Assembly: GCF_016698665.1 (NCBI RefSeq)
Contig: NZ_CP068046.1
Span: 992,001-1,056,000, forward strand
Origin: Devosia rhizoryzae
GTDB taxonomy: Bacteria > Pseudomonadota > Alphaproteobacteria > Rhizobiales > Devosiaceae
DNA length: 64,000 nucleotides
Reading direction: 5' to 3'
The notes below the pieces were generated by a model, which searched no databases, was not told where the DNA came from, and saw only the letters and a program-made list of their open reading frames with translations. Position numbers and translations under genes: made by a program. Each line of letters begins with the position of its first letter. Positions within the stretch are counted from its first letter, which is position 1. Positions 37,610 to 46,703 of the stretch are shown here, piece after piece.

Positions 37610-37753
37610 CCGACGCGTTAGCGGCTGGTGAGACTATGAGGGAAAAAGTCGGGGGACCTCCCGACGTTATCCGCCGCCTTCCGACCCGCCATAGTGCCTC
37701 CATGGACGTCACGCGACCAGATGGGCTTGTCGCGATCACGTGGGGAGACGATT

Positions 37754-40700
37754 ATGGTAACCTACATCAGAAGCGACCTCGATTTTATTCTCGAGCAGAT
37801 CAAGATCGCGGAAAAGCACGCTGCTTATGTTGCTAATCCGAACGATCCCAACGCCGCTCCGCTTTACGGCGTCGGTCAGGCAGGCCAGGTCGGCTCCGTA
37901 CCAGCCTATACGTTGAGCCTGGGGCTCCGTACCGTTGACGGCTCCTACAACAACCTGCTGCCGGGCCAGGAAAAATGGGGTGCGGCCGACCTGCCATTCC
38001 CGGAATTGCTGAACCCGCAATACCGCACCGCAGATGGCACGTTCTTTGACCCTGATGGTCCTGGACCGGCGCCCGCAATGCCGACGTCGCCAAACTACAA
38101 CCCATCCAATAACCCCAACTCGCTGGTATTCGACTCCAGTCTGCGCACGATCTCCAACCTGATTGTCGACCAGACGCTGTCTAATCCGGCCGCGATCATC
38201 AAGGGTTTGCAGCTCGGCGGCGTGATGGAAGCAAGCCTTGTCAATGTCGCCTTGGTCCAGGCAATCTACCAGGCCTATAAGCCTGCTGCGGATGCCGAAT
38301 ACCAGGCGCGCGTCGTCATGGATGCCGCCAAGACAGCTGCCAATGCGCTCAACGATGGCAACCCGGACACTCCCCCGAGTCAGGCAGAACAGACGGCACT
38401 TGATGCGCTAGCCACTGCAACCGCGGCTCACGATCTCACTGTGGTCAACCTGGAAGCGGCGAGCGCAACACGTGACGCAGCGCTTGTACCGTTCGGCATC
38501 GTCATGGATGGCGACAATGTCCAGATCTCAAACGTTTCACCAGACGTCGGACTTTCAGCTCCGTTCAATTCCTGGTTCACCCTTTTTGGCCAGTTCTTCG
38601 ACCACGGCCTCGACCTCGTGAACAAGGGTGGCAGCGGCACGGTCTTCATCCCGCTGCAGCCCGATGACCCACTCTATGTGGAAGGCAGCCACACCAACTT
38701 CATGGTGCTTACCCGCGCGACGGTCTCGCCTGGTGCCGATGGTGTCATGGGTACTGCCGACGACGTGCGCCCCGTCAACACCACGACGCCGTTTGTCGAC
38801 CAGAACCAGACCTATTCCTCCCACGCATCGCACCAGGTCTTCCTGCGCCAATATGCGATGGGAGCGGATGGAAAGCCGCACGCAACGGGCAATCTGATCG
38901 AGGGTCGTGACGCAAACAACGGCACGACCGGTGTAGGCGCAGGGGGCATGGCCACCTGGGGTGAGGTCAAGGAGCAGGCCAAGATGCTTGGCATCCTGCT
39001 GACCGATCAGGATGTCGGCGCCGTGCCGCTATTGCGCACCGATGCCTATGGCAACTTCATCCCTAATGCCCAAGGGTTTGCGCAGGTTATTACCGGTGTA
39101 GGCGCCGACGGCATTCCCAACACTGCTGATGATATCGTGATTTCCGGCACACCGAGTGCACCGGTCAGTCTTGCCACCGCGATCCGCATCAATGCAGCAT
39201 TCCTTGCGGACATTGCTCATGACGCGGTTCCCAATGGCCTTGCGGATGGCGACATCGAAATTGGCTTGCAAAACCCGGGCAACAATCCCGCTGTTTATGA
39301 CAACGAGCTACTGGACGCCCATTTCATCGCCGGCGATGGCCGCGTGAACGAGAATATCGGCCTCACCGCGGTCCACCATATCTTCCATTCCGAGCATAAT
39401 CGGCTGGTCGAACACACCAAGGAAATGGTGCTCGCCAGCAAGGACATGGCCTTCATCAATGAGTGGCTGCGGCTCGACCTGACGCAGGACCAGGTTAATG
39501 CCCTTCCCACTGATGCCGCTGCGATCGCGGCCTATGCGGCGACATTGACCTGGGATGGCGAGCGCTTGTTCCAGGCTGCCAAGTTCGGCACCGAAATGCA
39601 GTACCAGCACACGGTGTTCGAGGATTTTGCCCGCAAAATTCAGCCGAACATCGACTTCTTCGTGGTTCCCGACGGTTATCACGCAGACATCAACCCGACC
39701 ATAGTCGCCGAGTTCGCTCATGTCGTGTACCGGTTTGGGCACTCGATGCTGAACGAGCAGATCGATCGGCTAGACTCTTCCTTCACCAACGACCAGATCA
39801 GCCTCATCAAGGGCTTTCTCAACCCGATCGAGTTCGACTCGGGCCACACCGTGGCGGACAACATTGCGGCCGGCGACATCATTCGCGGCATGACGCGCCA
39901 GGTCGGCAACGAAATCGACGAGTTCGTTACCAGCGCGCTACGCAACAACCTGCTCGGCCTGCCGCTCGACCTCTCCACGATCAACCTTGCCCGTGGCCGC
40001 GATGTCGGCGTGCCGTCGCTTAATGCGGCTCGCCGCGACTTCTTCGAAGCCAGCCAGCACGCGCCTGAACTCAAGCCCTATGACAGCTGGGTCGAGTTCG
40101 CCGGCAATCTCAAGAATGAAGCGTCGGTTATCAACTTCATGGCCGCTTATGGCACGCACAGCTCGATCACCAGCGAATCGACGGTGGAAGGCAAGCGCGC
40201 TGCTGCGATGGCGATCATCTTCGGCGTGCAGCAAACCATAATCGACAATCCTAATACCGCCGCCAATGAAGCGCGCACGATCGGCGTTCCGGCGGATGCC
40301 GAGGCTTTCCTAAACAGCACCGGGGCTTGGGCCAGCAATCCGGTCACTGGCGTGACCATCACCGGTCTTGATCTCATCGACCTCTGGATCGGCGGCCTGG
40401 CCGAAAAGATCCTGCCTTTTGGCGGCATGCTTGGCTCGACCTTCAACTTCGTCTTCGAAGTTCAGCTCGAGCAGCTCCAGGACGGCGATCGGTTCTACTA
40501 CCTCCAGCGCCTTGACGGCCTCCATTTGCTGTCGGAAATGGAGAACAACACCTTCGCCAAGATCATCAGCCTCAATGCTGACGCAGGGCACCTGCCTTCG
40601 GACGTGTTCTCGACGCCTGGCCTCATTCTTGAAGTCGACCAGACCAGGCAATGGAATCCGGGGCTTGGCAATGCAGATCCGGCCGGCGGCAGCATCCTCA

Positions 40701-43700
40701 CGCCTCTGGTGATCCGCAACAATCCGGCTACCCCCGGAACCGACACGAACTACCTCAAGTACACAGGCACCGACCACGTTCTGCTCGGTGGTACGGACGG
40801 CAATGATATTCTGATCGGCAGCGAAGGCGACGACACCCTTTATGCCGATGGCGGCAATGACCGGCTTGAAGGCGGTTCCGGCAACGACTCCTATTTTGGC
40901 GGTGCAGGCGACGACATCATTTCCGACCTCTTCGGCGACGACATCATTCGCGCCGGGACCGGACATGACGCCATCAATGCCGGCGCTGGCGTCGATCTGA
41001 TCGTCGGCGACGAAGGCCAGGACTTCATCATTCTCGGTGCCGACACGCTCGACGAAGCGTTCGGCGGGGTCGGCAACGACTTCGTCCTCGGCAGCAAGAC
41101 CACCGAGCAAACCCTTGGCGGCGAAGGCGATGACTGGATCGAAATCGGTGCCTGGACCGGCGCGGTCGGCGATGACTTCGACGACCAGTTCCAGGCCGAC
41201 TCGGTCAAGGGTCACGACGTGTTCCACGGCGACGGCGGCTTTGACGAGTTCATCGGCGAAGGCGGCGACGACATTTATTTCGGCAGCCTCGGCCGCGGCA
41301 AGTTCGATGGCATGTCCGGCTATGACTGGGCGACCTATTCCGACATGAACTTCGTCGTCGACGTCGACCTAGCCCGTCAAATCCTGCCCGGCCTGCCTGT
41401 TCTGCCTGCCAATGTTGCCCTCGACACCTTTACCCAGGTGGAAGGCGCTTCTGGCTCCCGCCTTGCCGACGTGATCCGCGGCACCGACGTGACCGCGGCC
41501 GATGTGCCGACCGAAGGCTTCCGCGGCAGTGCGCTGGACGCCGAAGGCATCGCGCTGATCACCGGCCTGCAGCAATTGTTGAACGGCGCGGGTCCCGCAT
41601 CGTTCGACGCACAGGGCAGGTTTGTGGGCGGCAATATCCTGCTCGGCGGCGATGGCAGCGACCTTATCGAGGGTCGCGGCGGCGACGACATCATCGATGG
41701 CGACAAGTGGCTGCGGGTCCGCATCGCCGTCATGTCGAGTTTCGACGAGAATGGACCGACCGGCACGAATGTGTTGAGCTACCATACGTCGATGAAGACG
41801 CTGGTCTCGGACGTCATGTCCGGCAAGATCAATCCCGGCCAGCTCAAGATCGTTCGCGACATCACCTCTGAAGGTGCGGACAACGTAGCCGATATCGACA
41901 CGGCGCTCTATTCGGACGTGCGGGCGAACTACTCGTTCTCCGCCAATGCCGACGGCACGCTTGTCGTGACCCATGCCGGTGGTCTTGCTACCGACGGCAC
42001 TGACATGCTGCGCAACATCGAGCGGCTGCAGTTCAGCGATGGCACCTCGATCAACATTATCGTGGGAACGCCGTTCAGCGACAACGGACTGGCGCCGCAG
42101 GGCTCGGCTCCGCTCAACCAGCCTGTTCTGAACGGAACGGCAGGGGATGACCTGATCCTCGGTCTGGCCGGGTCGGACGTACTGAATGGCGGCGCCGGAA
42201 ACGACATTCTCGTTGGCGGCGCAGATGGCACAGCGGCGTCGTCGTCCACGACGACGACCACATTTACGGACAATTTCAACACCAGCAGCTTTGGCAACGG
42301 GGGGCCGAACTGGGACCCCGATTGGGTCGAGACCGGCGACAACAATAATGCCGGAAGCGGTCAGATCCGTATCGACGACGGGAACAATACCCTGCGAATC
42401 GTAGGTGGCACCCAGAACATTGGGGGCAACCAGACAGGTCCCGCAAACGGTGCAACAATTACTCGTGCCGTCAATCTCGTCGGCGCTGACACGGTGACGA
42501 TCACCTTCTCGGCGAACCCAGACAGCCTTGAAGCGGGCGAGTCCGTTGTCGCTGAATTCACTGCTAACGGAACCACTTGGGTGCCGATGGCCACTATCAC
42601 GGGCAACGGTGCGAACCAGAACTACAGCTACACCGCAACCGGTCCATTCCCGAATGCATCTGTTCGCTTTGTTGCAAGCGCGATGAATGAGACCAACGAC
42701 GTCGTCAACATCGACGACCTCGTCATAACCCGCAGCACTGTAACCATCACCCAGGTAGCCGGTGGCGACACTCTTAACGGTGGCCTCGGAGACGATACCT
42801 ACTCGTTCGGCTTCGGCGACGGCAATGACGTGATCAACGAGCTTGCCAACCAGGGTACTGCCGACCGCATCTCTATCCTGGCGCCGAGCACCGGGATCGA
42901 TCCGCTGACCGACCTGGCGATCCGCACCATTACGAGCCTCGATGCCAGCGACAGCAATACCGGTACAGCCAATGGCGATCTGGTCATCAACTATGGGCTG
43001 ACCAATGGCACCACGACCTCCAACCAGTCCATCAGGGTGGCGGGCCACTATTCCGGCAATGTCGCTGGGACCGGCGTGGAACGCATCAACTTTAACGGTG
43101 CCACTTACGCCGGATACGCGCTTGGCACCGACGACTACCTGATCAGCCGCGCCGACCCGAATGCCCGCGACAGCGTTGCCAACGGCGTCAATCTCTCAGC
43201 CTCGACTGTCAGCAACTTCATTGCCGGTGAGAACGGCGTGAACGACGCCATTACGGGCGGCACTGTCAACGACCTGATCTTTGGCGGCACCGGCAACAAC
43301 GACCTGGTCGGCGGTCTCGGAGATGACCTGTTGGTCGGCGGCTCCGGCAGCGACCGGCTCGACGCTCGACCGAATGGCGACCCGGCAAATCCGGATTTTG
43401 CCGGTGCCCTGGGCGCAGATACGATGATTGGCGGAGCGGGCAATGACGTCTATGGCGTCGACGACCTGCTCGATGTCGTGGTCGAACTCGCCGGTGGCGG
43501 CAACGATCGCGTCGAGACCTTCCTCACCAGCCTCTCGCTCGAACTCATGGCCAATGTGGAGGACCTCACCTATCAAGGCGCTGATGCCGGCCAATTCGTC
43601 GGTACCGGCAACGCGCTGAACAACATCATCAGTGGCGGCGACCTTGCCGACACTTTGAGCGGCCTGGCGGGCAACGACACGCTGGTTGGCGGTCTGGGCG

Positions 43701-46636
43701 CCGATACCATGATCGGCGGTGACGGCAGCGACGTCTACTTCGTCGACGATGCCGGGGACGTCGTTACGGAAACCAACACCAGCACAGCGGCCACGGAAGT
43801 CGACCGGGTGGAATCCGACATCTCCTACACGCTCGGTGCGAACGTCGAAAACCTCGATCTCAACGGCGCCAATGCCGCGATCAATGGTACCGGCAACGCG
43901 CTCAACAACGTCATCAATGGCAATGACGGCGTGAACCAGCTTTTCGGCGGTGCGGGCAACGACACCCTCGTCGGCAATGACGGCAACGATCTGCTCGACG
44001 GCGGCACTGGCGACGACACGCTGAACGGTGGTGATGACAATGACACCATCATCGGGGGCGCTGGAAACGACACGATCGACGTCGGCAACGGGTTCAACAC
44101 CATCATCTACAACGCTACGGGCTTTGGTAACGACATCATCAACAGCTTCGACTCTGCGGGTGGTACGCCGGCCAACCAGGATCGCATCGATCTTAGCGGC
44201 CTCGGGGTCACGGCAGCCAACTTCGCCTCCCGTGTCTTCGAGACGGCGGCGGGCAATGACACGATCATCACCATTCGCGAGAACGGTGCAAATTCCGCAA
44301 TCCAGGGCACGATTCGCATCAATGGTTCAAATACGGCGGCGATCGACCAGACAGATTTCACGCTTGCAACGACGGCCCCCGTGCTTGCCGGTGCGACAGC
44401 CGGAAATGACGTGCTCAACGGGACGGCCGCGGCCAATACCATCAACGGGCTTGCCGGGGCAGACGTCATCAATGGTGGCGACGGCAATGATGTCATCATT
44501 GGTGGTGCCGGCATCGCGGCTGGCACATATGCCGACGCCTTTGCCGCCGCAGCGTTTAACAACAATACCGGCACGCTGAACTTTGCCGGTAACTGGACCG
44601 AAACGGGCGACAACAACAATGCCGCCAGCGGCGACATCCTGATCACCGGCGGCGTGCTTCGCTTCGCTTCCACGATCGACGCCAATGACAGTATCGCCCG
44701 GGCTATCAATCTCACCGGGGCTACCGCACCAACCCTGAGCTTCACCTACCAGGGCGCGGCAGCCGGCGAAACGATCGTTGTCGAAGCGCTCAATGGTGGG
44801 ACCTGGCAGTCCCTCGGCACTATTGCCGGTAATACGTCCGGCAACTTCTCGGCCAATCTCGATCCGGCGCATTCTGCGATCCGTCTCCGCACGACGAGCG
44901 GCTTCGATCAAAACGAAACGTTCTCGATCGACAATGTCTCCGTCGCACTCGGACCGAACAGCGGCATCGACATCATCAATGGCGACGGCGGCGACGACAC
45001 CATCATCTGGAACGCCAATGCTGCCGCTCCCACCGACGGGCGTGACCTGGTCAATGGCGGCACGGAAGGGGCAGCCGGCGATACGTTCTCGATCGTTGGC
45101 AATGCCTCGGCTGAAGACTACCGCATCTATACACGGGCCGCCTGGCTGGCGATTGCCGGAAATCTGGCGACGTCCCTCGCCGCCGGGTCTGAAATCGTGG
45201 TCACTCGTAACGGGACCAACGCATCCTCCATTATCGCCGAACTCAGCGAGATCGAGGAAATTCGGATCAATGGGGCCGATCCAACCGGATCAGGGACGGC
45301 AGGCGGCGATACCTTTGCGGTGTTCGGCGACTTCTCGGCCACAAGCCTGCGTCTCAACACCATCACCATCGATGGCGATGCCGGCGATGACACGATCGAT
45401 ATCTCGGCCCTGTCTTCTGCGCATCGCATCGTGTTCCGCTCCAATGGCGGTCACGACACCATTGTGGGAACCTTGCGTCCCGAGGACGTGATCGATCTTG
45501 GTGCTGATCCTTCGGGCTACACATCTTCGGTCGTCGATGGCGTGACGACGCTGAGCAATGGCGAGCATAGCGTCAGCTATCGCGCCAGCGGCAGCGGGCC
45601 TCAAGTTGGCCATGACAACGATGATGAGGACGAGGAGGACGAGGACGATCAGGACATCGACGAAGATGACGATGACCAGGACGAGGACTCCGGCGGCGAT
45701 GATGGCGATGACGATGGTTCTGCTTCCATCAACCCGACGCACGTCGTTGGTACGCCCCAGGACGACATGCTGCTCGGCACATCGAGCGGGGACCTGGTAT
45801 TCGGCTTTGCTGGAACGGACTACATCATCGCTGGTGCCGGAGCGGACGTGATCCGTGCCGGAACGGGCAATGACTTTGCCGATGGTCAAGCAGGTCGCGA
45901 CATCCTCTTCGGCGAAGACGGCAATGACGATCTGTTCGGCGGCGCCGATGACGACCTCATCTACGGCGATGCGGGCAACGACCGGCTCTTCGGTCAGGAC
46001 GGCAACGATCTGATCGACGGCGGCGACGGCAACGACACCGTCTTTGGCGGAGCCGGCAACGACATGTTCGTTGCCTCCATGGACGACGGTAACGACACCT
46101 ATTACGGCGGCGATATCTCCGGCGATGCAGGTATCGATACCCTGGACATGGGCTTCCTGACCGCCAATGCGATCGTCGATCTTGGAACCGGCGTCAATGG
46201 ACGGGGCAGCGTCGTCAGCAGTCAGAGCGGCACGGACACGCTTTATGGCGTTGAGAATGTCGTCACCGGTTCGGGCAATGACCGGATCGTCATGAGCAAT
46301 GCCGTCAACGTTGTCGACGGCGGACAAGGGCAGGACATCTTCGTGTTCGGCTCGGCGACCGCCGCTCACGGCGATACGATCCGCGGCTTTGAAGCAGGGG
46401 ACAAGATCGATCTTTCCGGCATCGACGCCAACTCTGCCGCTGCCGGCAACGACACCTTCACCCTGCAAGGGGGACAGGCAGCGACGGCACCTGGTCAGCT
46501 CGTGATCACCTACGAAACACGGGAGGATGGGGAATATACGGTGGTGTCGGGCAACACCGCCGGGGACGCTGCTCCCGAGTTCCGCATCAATATCGCGGGC
46601 CACCATGTGCTGACGGGCTCGGACTTCAACCTTTAG
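37754..46636 (+). CDS. Giant secreted animal-haem-peroxidase/RTX protein (MopA-like)
   Basis: 2960 residues from the ATG at 37754 with a GGGGAG ribosome site. The N-terminal third is an animal-type haem peroxidase: distal FGQFFDHGLDL (Asp283, His284), proximal VHHIFHSEHNRL (His541), VVYRFGHSMLNE and INLARGRDVGVPSLNAARR. Then come RTX nonapeptide blocks (about 1009-1180, 1949-2115, 2662-2776), two beta-sandwich-like modules (about 1502-1659 and 2257-2399) that share a TGDNNNA motif, and an Asp/Glu-rich linker (about 2620-2656). The end, LTGSDFNL, is a type I secretion signal. There is no Sec signal, as expected. The architecture is that of MopA, the Mn(II)-oxidising peroxidase of Aurantimonas and Roseobacter relatives. 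Actual Mn oxidation is inferred. A terminator follows. Confidence 0.9.
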   Translation: MVTYIRSDLDFILEQIKIAEKHAAYVANPNDPNAAPLYGVGQAGQVGSVPAYTLSLGLRTVDGSYNNLLPGQEKWGAADLPFPELLNPQYRTADGTFFDPDGPGPAPAMPTSPNYNPSNNPNSLVFDSSLRTISNLIVDQTLSNPAAIIKGLQLGGVMEASLVNVALVQAIYQAYKPAADAEYQARVVMDAAKTAANALNDGNPDTPPSQAEQTALDALATATAAHDLTVVNLEAASATRDAALVPFGIVMDGDNVQISNVSPDVGLSAPFNSWFTLFGQFFDHGLDLVNKGGSGTVFIPLQPDDPLYVEGSHTNFMVLTRATVSPGADGVMGTADDVRPVNTTTPFVDQNQTYSSHASHQVFLRQYAMGADGKPHATGNLIEGRDANNGTTGVGAGGMATWGEVKEQAKMLGILLTDQDVGAVPLLRTDAYGNFIPNAQGFAQVITGVGADGIPNTADDIVISGTPSAPVSLATAIRINAAFLADIAHDAVPNGLADGDIEIGLQNPGNNPAVYDNELLDAHFIAGDGRVNENIGLTAVHHIFHSEHNRLVEHTKEMVLASKDMAFINEWLRLDLTQDQVNALPTDAAAIAAYAATLTWDGERLFQAAKFGTEMQYQHTVFEDFARKIQPNIDFFVVPDGYHADINPTIVAEFAHVVYRFGHSMLNEQIDRLDSSFTNDQISLIKGFLNPIEFDSGHTVADNIAAGDIIRGMTRQVGNEIDEFVTSALRNNLLGLPLDLSTINLARGRDVGVPSLNAARRDFFEASQHAPELKPYDSWVEFAGNLKNEASVINFMAAYGTHSSITSESTVEGKRAAAMAIIFGVQQTIIDNPNTAANEARTIGVPADAEAFLNSTGAWASNPVTGVTITGLDLIDLWIGGLAEKILPFGGMLGSTFNFVFEVQLEQLQDGDRFYYLQRLDGLHLLSEMENNTFAKIISLNADAGHLPSDVFSTPGLILEVDQTRQWNPGLGNADPAGGSILTPLVIRNNPATPGTDTNYLKYTGTDHVLLGGTDGNDILIGSEGDDTLYADGGNDRLEGGSGNDSYFGGAGDDIISDLFGDDIIRAGTGHDAINAGAGVDLIVGDEGQDFIILGADTLDEAFGGVGNDFVLGSKTTEQTLGGEGDDWIEIGAWTGAVGDDFDDQFQADSVKGHDVFHGDGGFDEFIGEGGDDIYFGSLGRGKFDGMSGYDWATYSDMNFVVDVDLARQILPGLPVLPANVALDTFTQVEGASGSRLADVIRGTDVTAADVPTEGFRGSALDAEGIALITGLQQLLNGAGPASFDAQGRFVGGNILLGGDGSDLIEGRGGDDIIDGDKWLRVRIAVMSSFDENGPTGTNVLSYHTSMKTLVSDVMSGKINPGQLKIVRDITSEGADNVADIDTALYSDVRANYSFSANADGTLVVTHAGGLATDGTDMLRNIERLQFSDGTSINIIVGTPFSDNGLAPQGSAPLNQPVLNGTAGDDLILGLAGSDVLNGGAGNDILVGGADGTAASSSTTTTTFTDNFNTSSFGNGGPNWDPDWVETGDNNNAGSGQIRIDDGNNTLRIVGGTQNIGGNQTGPANGATITRAVNLVGADTVTITFSANPDSLEAGESVVAEFTANGTTWVPMATITGNGANQNYSYTATGPFPNASVRFVASAMNETNDVVNIDDLVITRSTVTITQVAGGDTLNGGLGDDTYSFGFGDGNDVINELANQGTADRISILAPSTGIDPLTDLAIRTITSLDASDSNTGTANGDLVINYGLTNGTTTSNQSIRVAGHYSGNVAGTGVERINFNGATYAGYALGTDDYLISRADPNARDSVANGVNLSASTVSNFIAGENGVNDAITGGTVNDLIFGGTGNNDLVGGLGDDLLVGGSGSDRLDARPNGDPANPDFAGALGADTMIGGAGNDVYGVDDLLDVVVELAGGGNDRVETFLTSLSLELMANVEDLTYQGADAGQFVGTGNALNNIISGGDLADTLSGLAGNDTLVGGLGADTMIGGDGSDVYFVDDAGDVVTETNTSTAATEVDRVESDISYTLGANVENLDLNGANAAINGTGNALNNVINGNDGVNQLFGGAGNDTLVGNDGNDLLDGGTGDDTLNGGDDNDTIIGGAGNDTIDVGNGFNTIIYNATGFGNDIINSFDSAGGTPANQDRIDLSGLGVTAANFASRVFETAAGNDTIITIRENGANSAIQGTIRINGSNTAAIDQTDFTLATTAPVLAGATAGNDVLNGTAAANTINGLAGADVINGGDGNDVIIGGAGIAAGTYADAFAAAAFNNNTGTLNFAGNWTETGDNNNAASGDILITGGVLRFASTIDANDSIARAINLTGATAPTLSFTYQGAAAGETIVVEALNGGTWQSLGTIAGNTSGNFSANLDPAHSAIRLRTTSGFDQNETFSIDNVSVALGPNSGIDIINGDGGDDTIIWNANAAAPTDGRDLVNGGTEGAAGDTFSIVGNASAEDYRIYTRAAWLAIAGNLATSLAAGSEIVVTRNGTNASSIIAELSEIEEIRINGADPTGSGTAGGDTFAVFGDFSATSLRLNTITIDGDAGDDTIDISALSSAHRIVFRSNGGHDTIVGTLRPEDVIDLGADPSGYTSSVVDGVTTLSNGEHSVSYRASGSGPQVGHDNDDEDEEDEDDQDIDEDDDDQDEDSGGDDGDDDGSASINPTHVVGTPQDDMLLGTSSGDLVFGFAGTDYIIAGAGADVIRAGTGNDFADGQAGRDILFGEDGNDDLFGGADDDLIYGDAGNDRLFGQDGNDLIDGGDGNDTVFGGAGNDMFVASMDDGNDTYYGGDISGDAGIDTLDMGFLTANAIVDLGTGVNGRGSVVSSQSGTDTLYGVENVVTGSGNDRIVMSNAVNVVDGGQGQDIFVFGSATAAHGDTIRGFEAGDKIDLSGIDANSAAAGNDTFTLQGGQAATAPGQLVITYETREDGEYTVVSGNTAGDAAPEFRINIAGHHVLTGSDFNL

Positions 46637-46645
46637 CCTCCAACT

Positions 46646-46676
46646 AACCGGCCGGTGCTACACCGGCCGGTTTTTT
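46646..46676 (+). terminator. Intrinsic terminator after the peroxidase gene
   Basis: AACCGGCCGGTG (46646-46657) and CACCGGCCGGTT (46661-46672) form a perfect 12-base stem with a CTA loop, and the T-run reaches 46676. It lies ten bases after the peroxidase stop and 28 before the ATPase start. It should separate the peroxidase mRNA from the exporter genes, or reduce read-through so that exporter is made in smaller amounts. Confidence 0.85.
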
Positions 46677-46703
46677 CAACTTCACTTCTTCCTGGGGCGC
46701 ATC

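Larger units (their letters stand above)
37423..37753. promoter_or_regulatory. Divergent regulatory region of the response regulator and peroxidase genes
   Basis: A 331-base gap without a credible gene; short open frames on both strands lack coding character. It is less GC-rich than the flanks (for example CAAGTATAAAGACAGAAATATTGACG near 37499). It contains two inverted repeats listed separately and, at the right end, the GGGGAG ribosome site of the peroxidase gene. No CtrA box is present. Confidence 0.55.

Noticed and set aside
41369..43048. Long antisense frames inside the RTX regions
   Set aside because: Gly-Asp-rich repeats produce long open frames on the other strand by composition. No start context or domain supports them.
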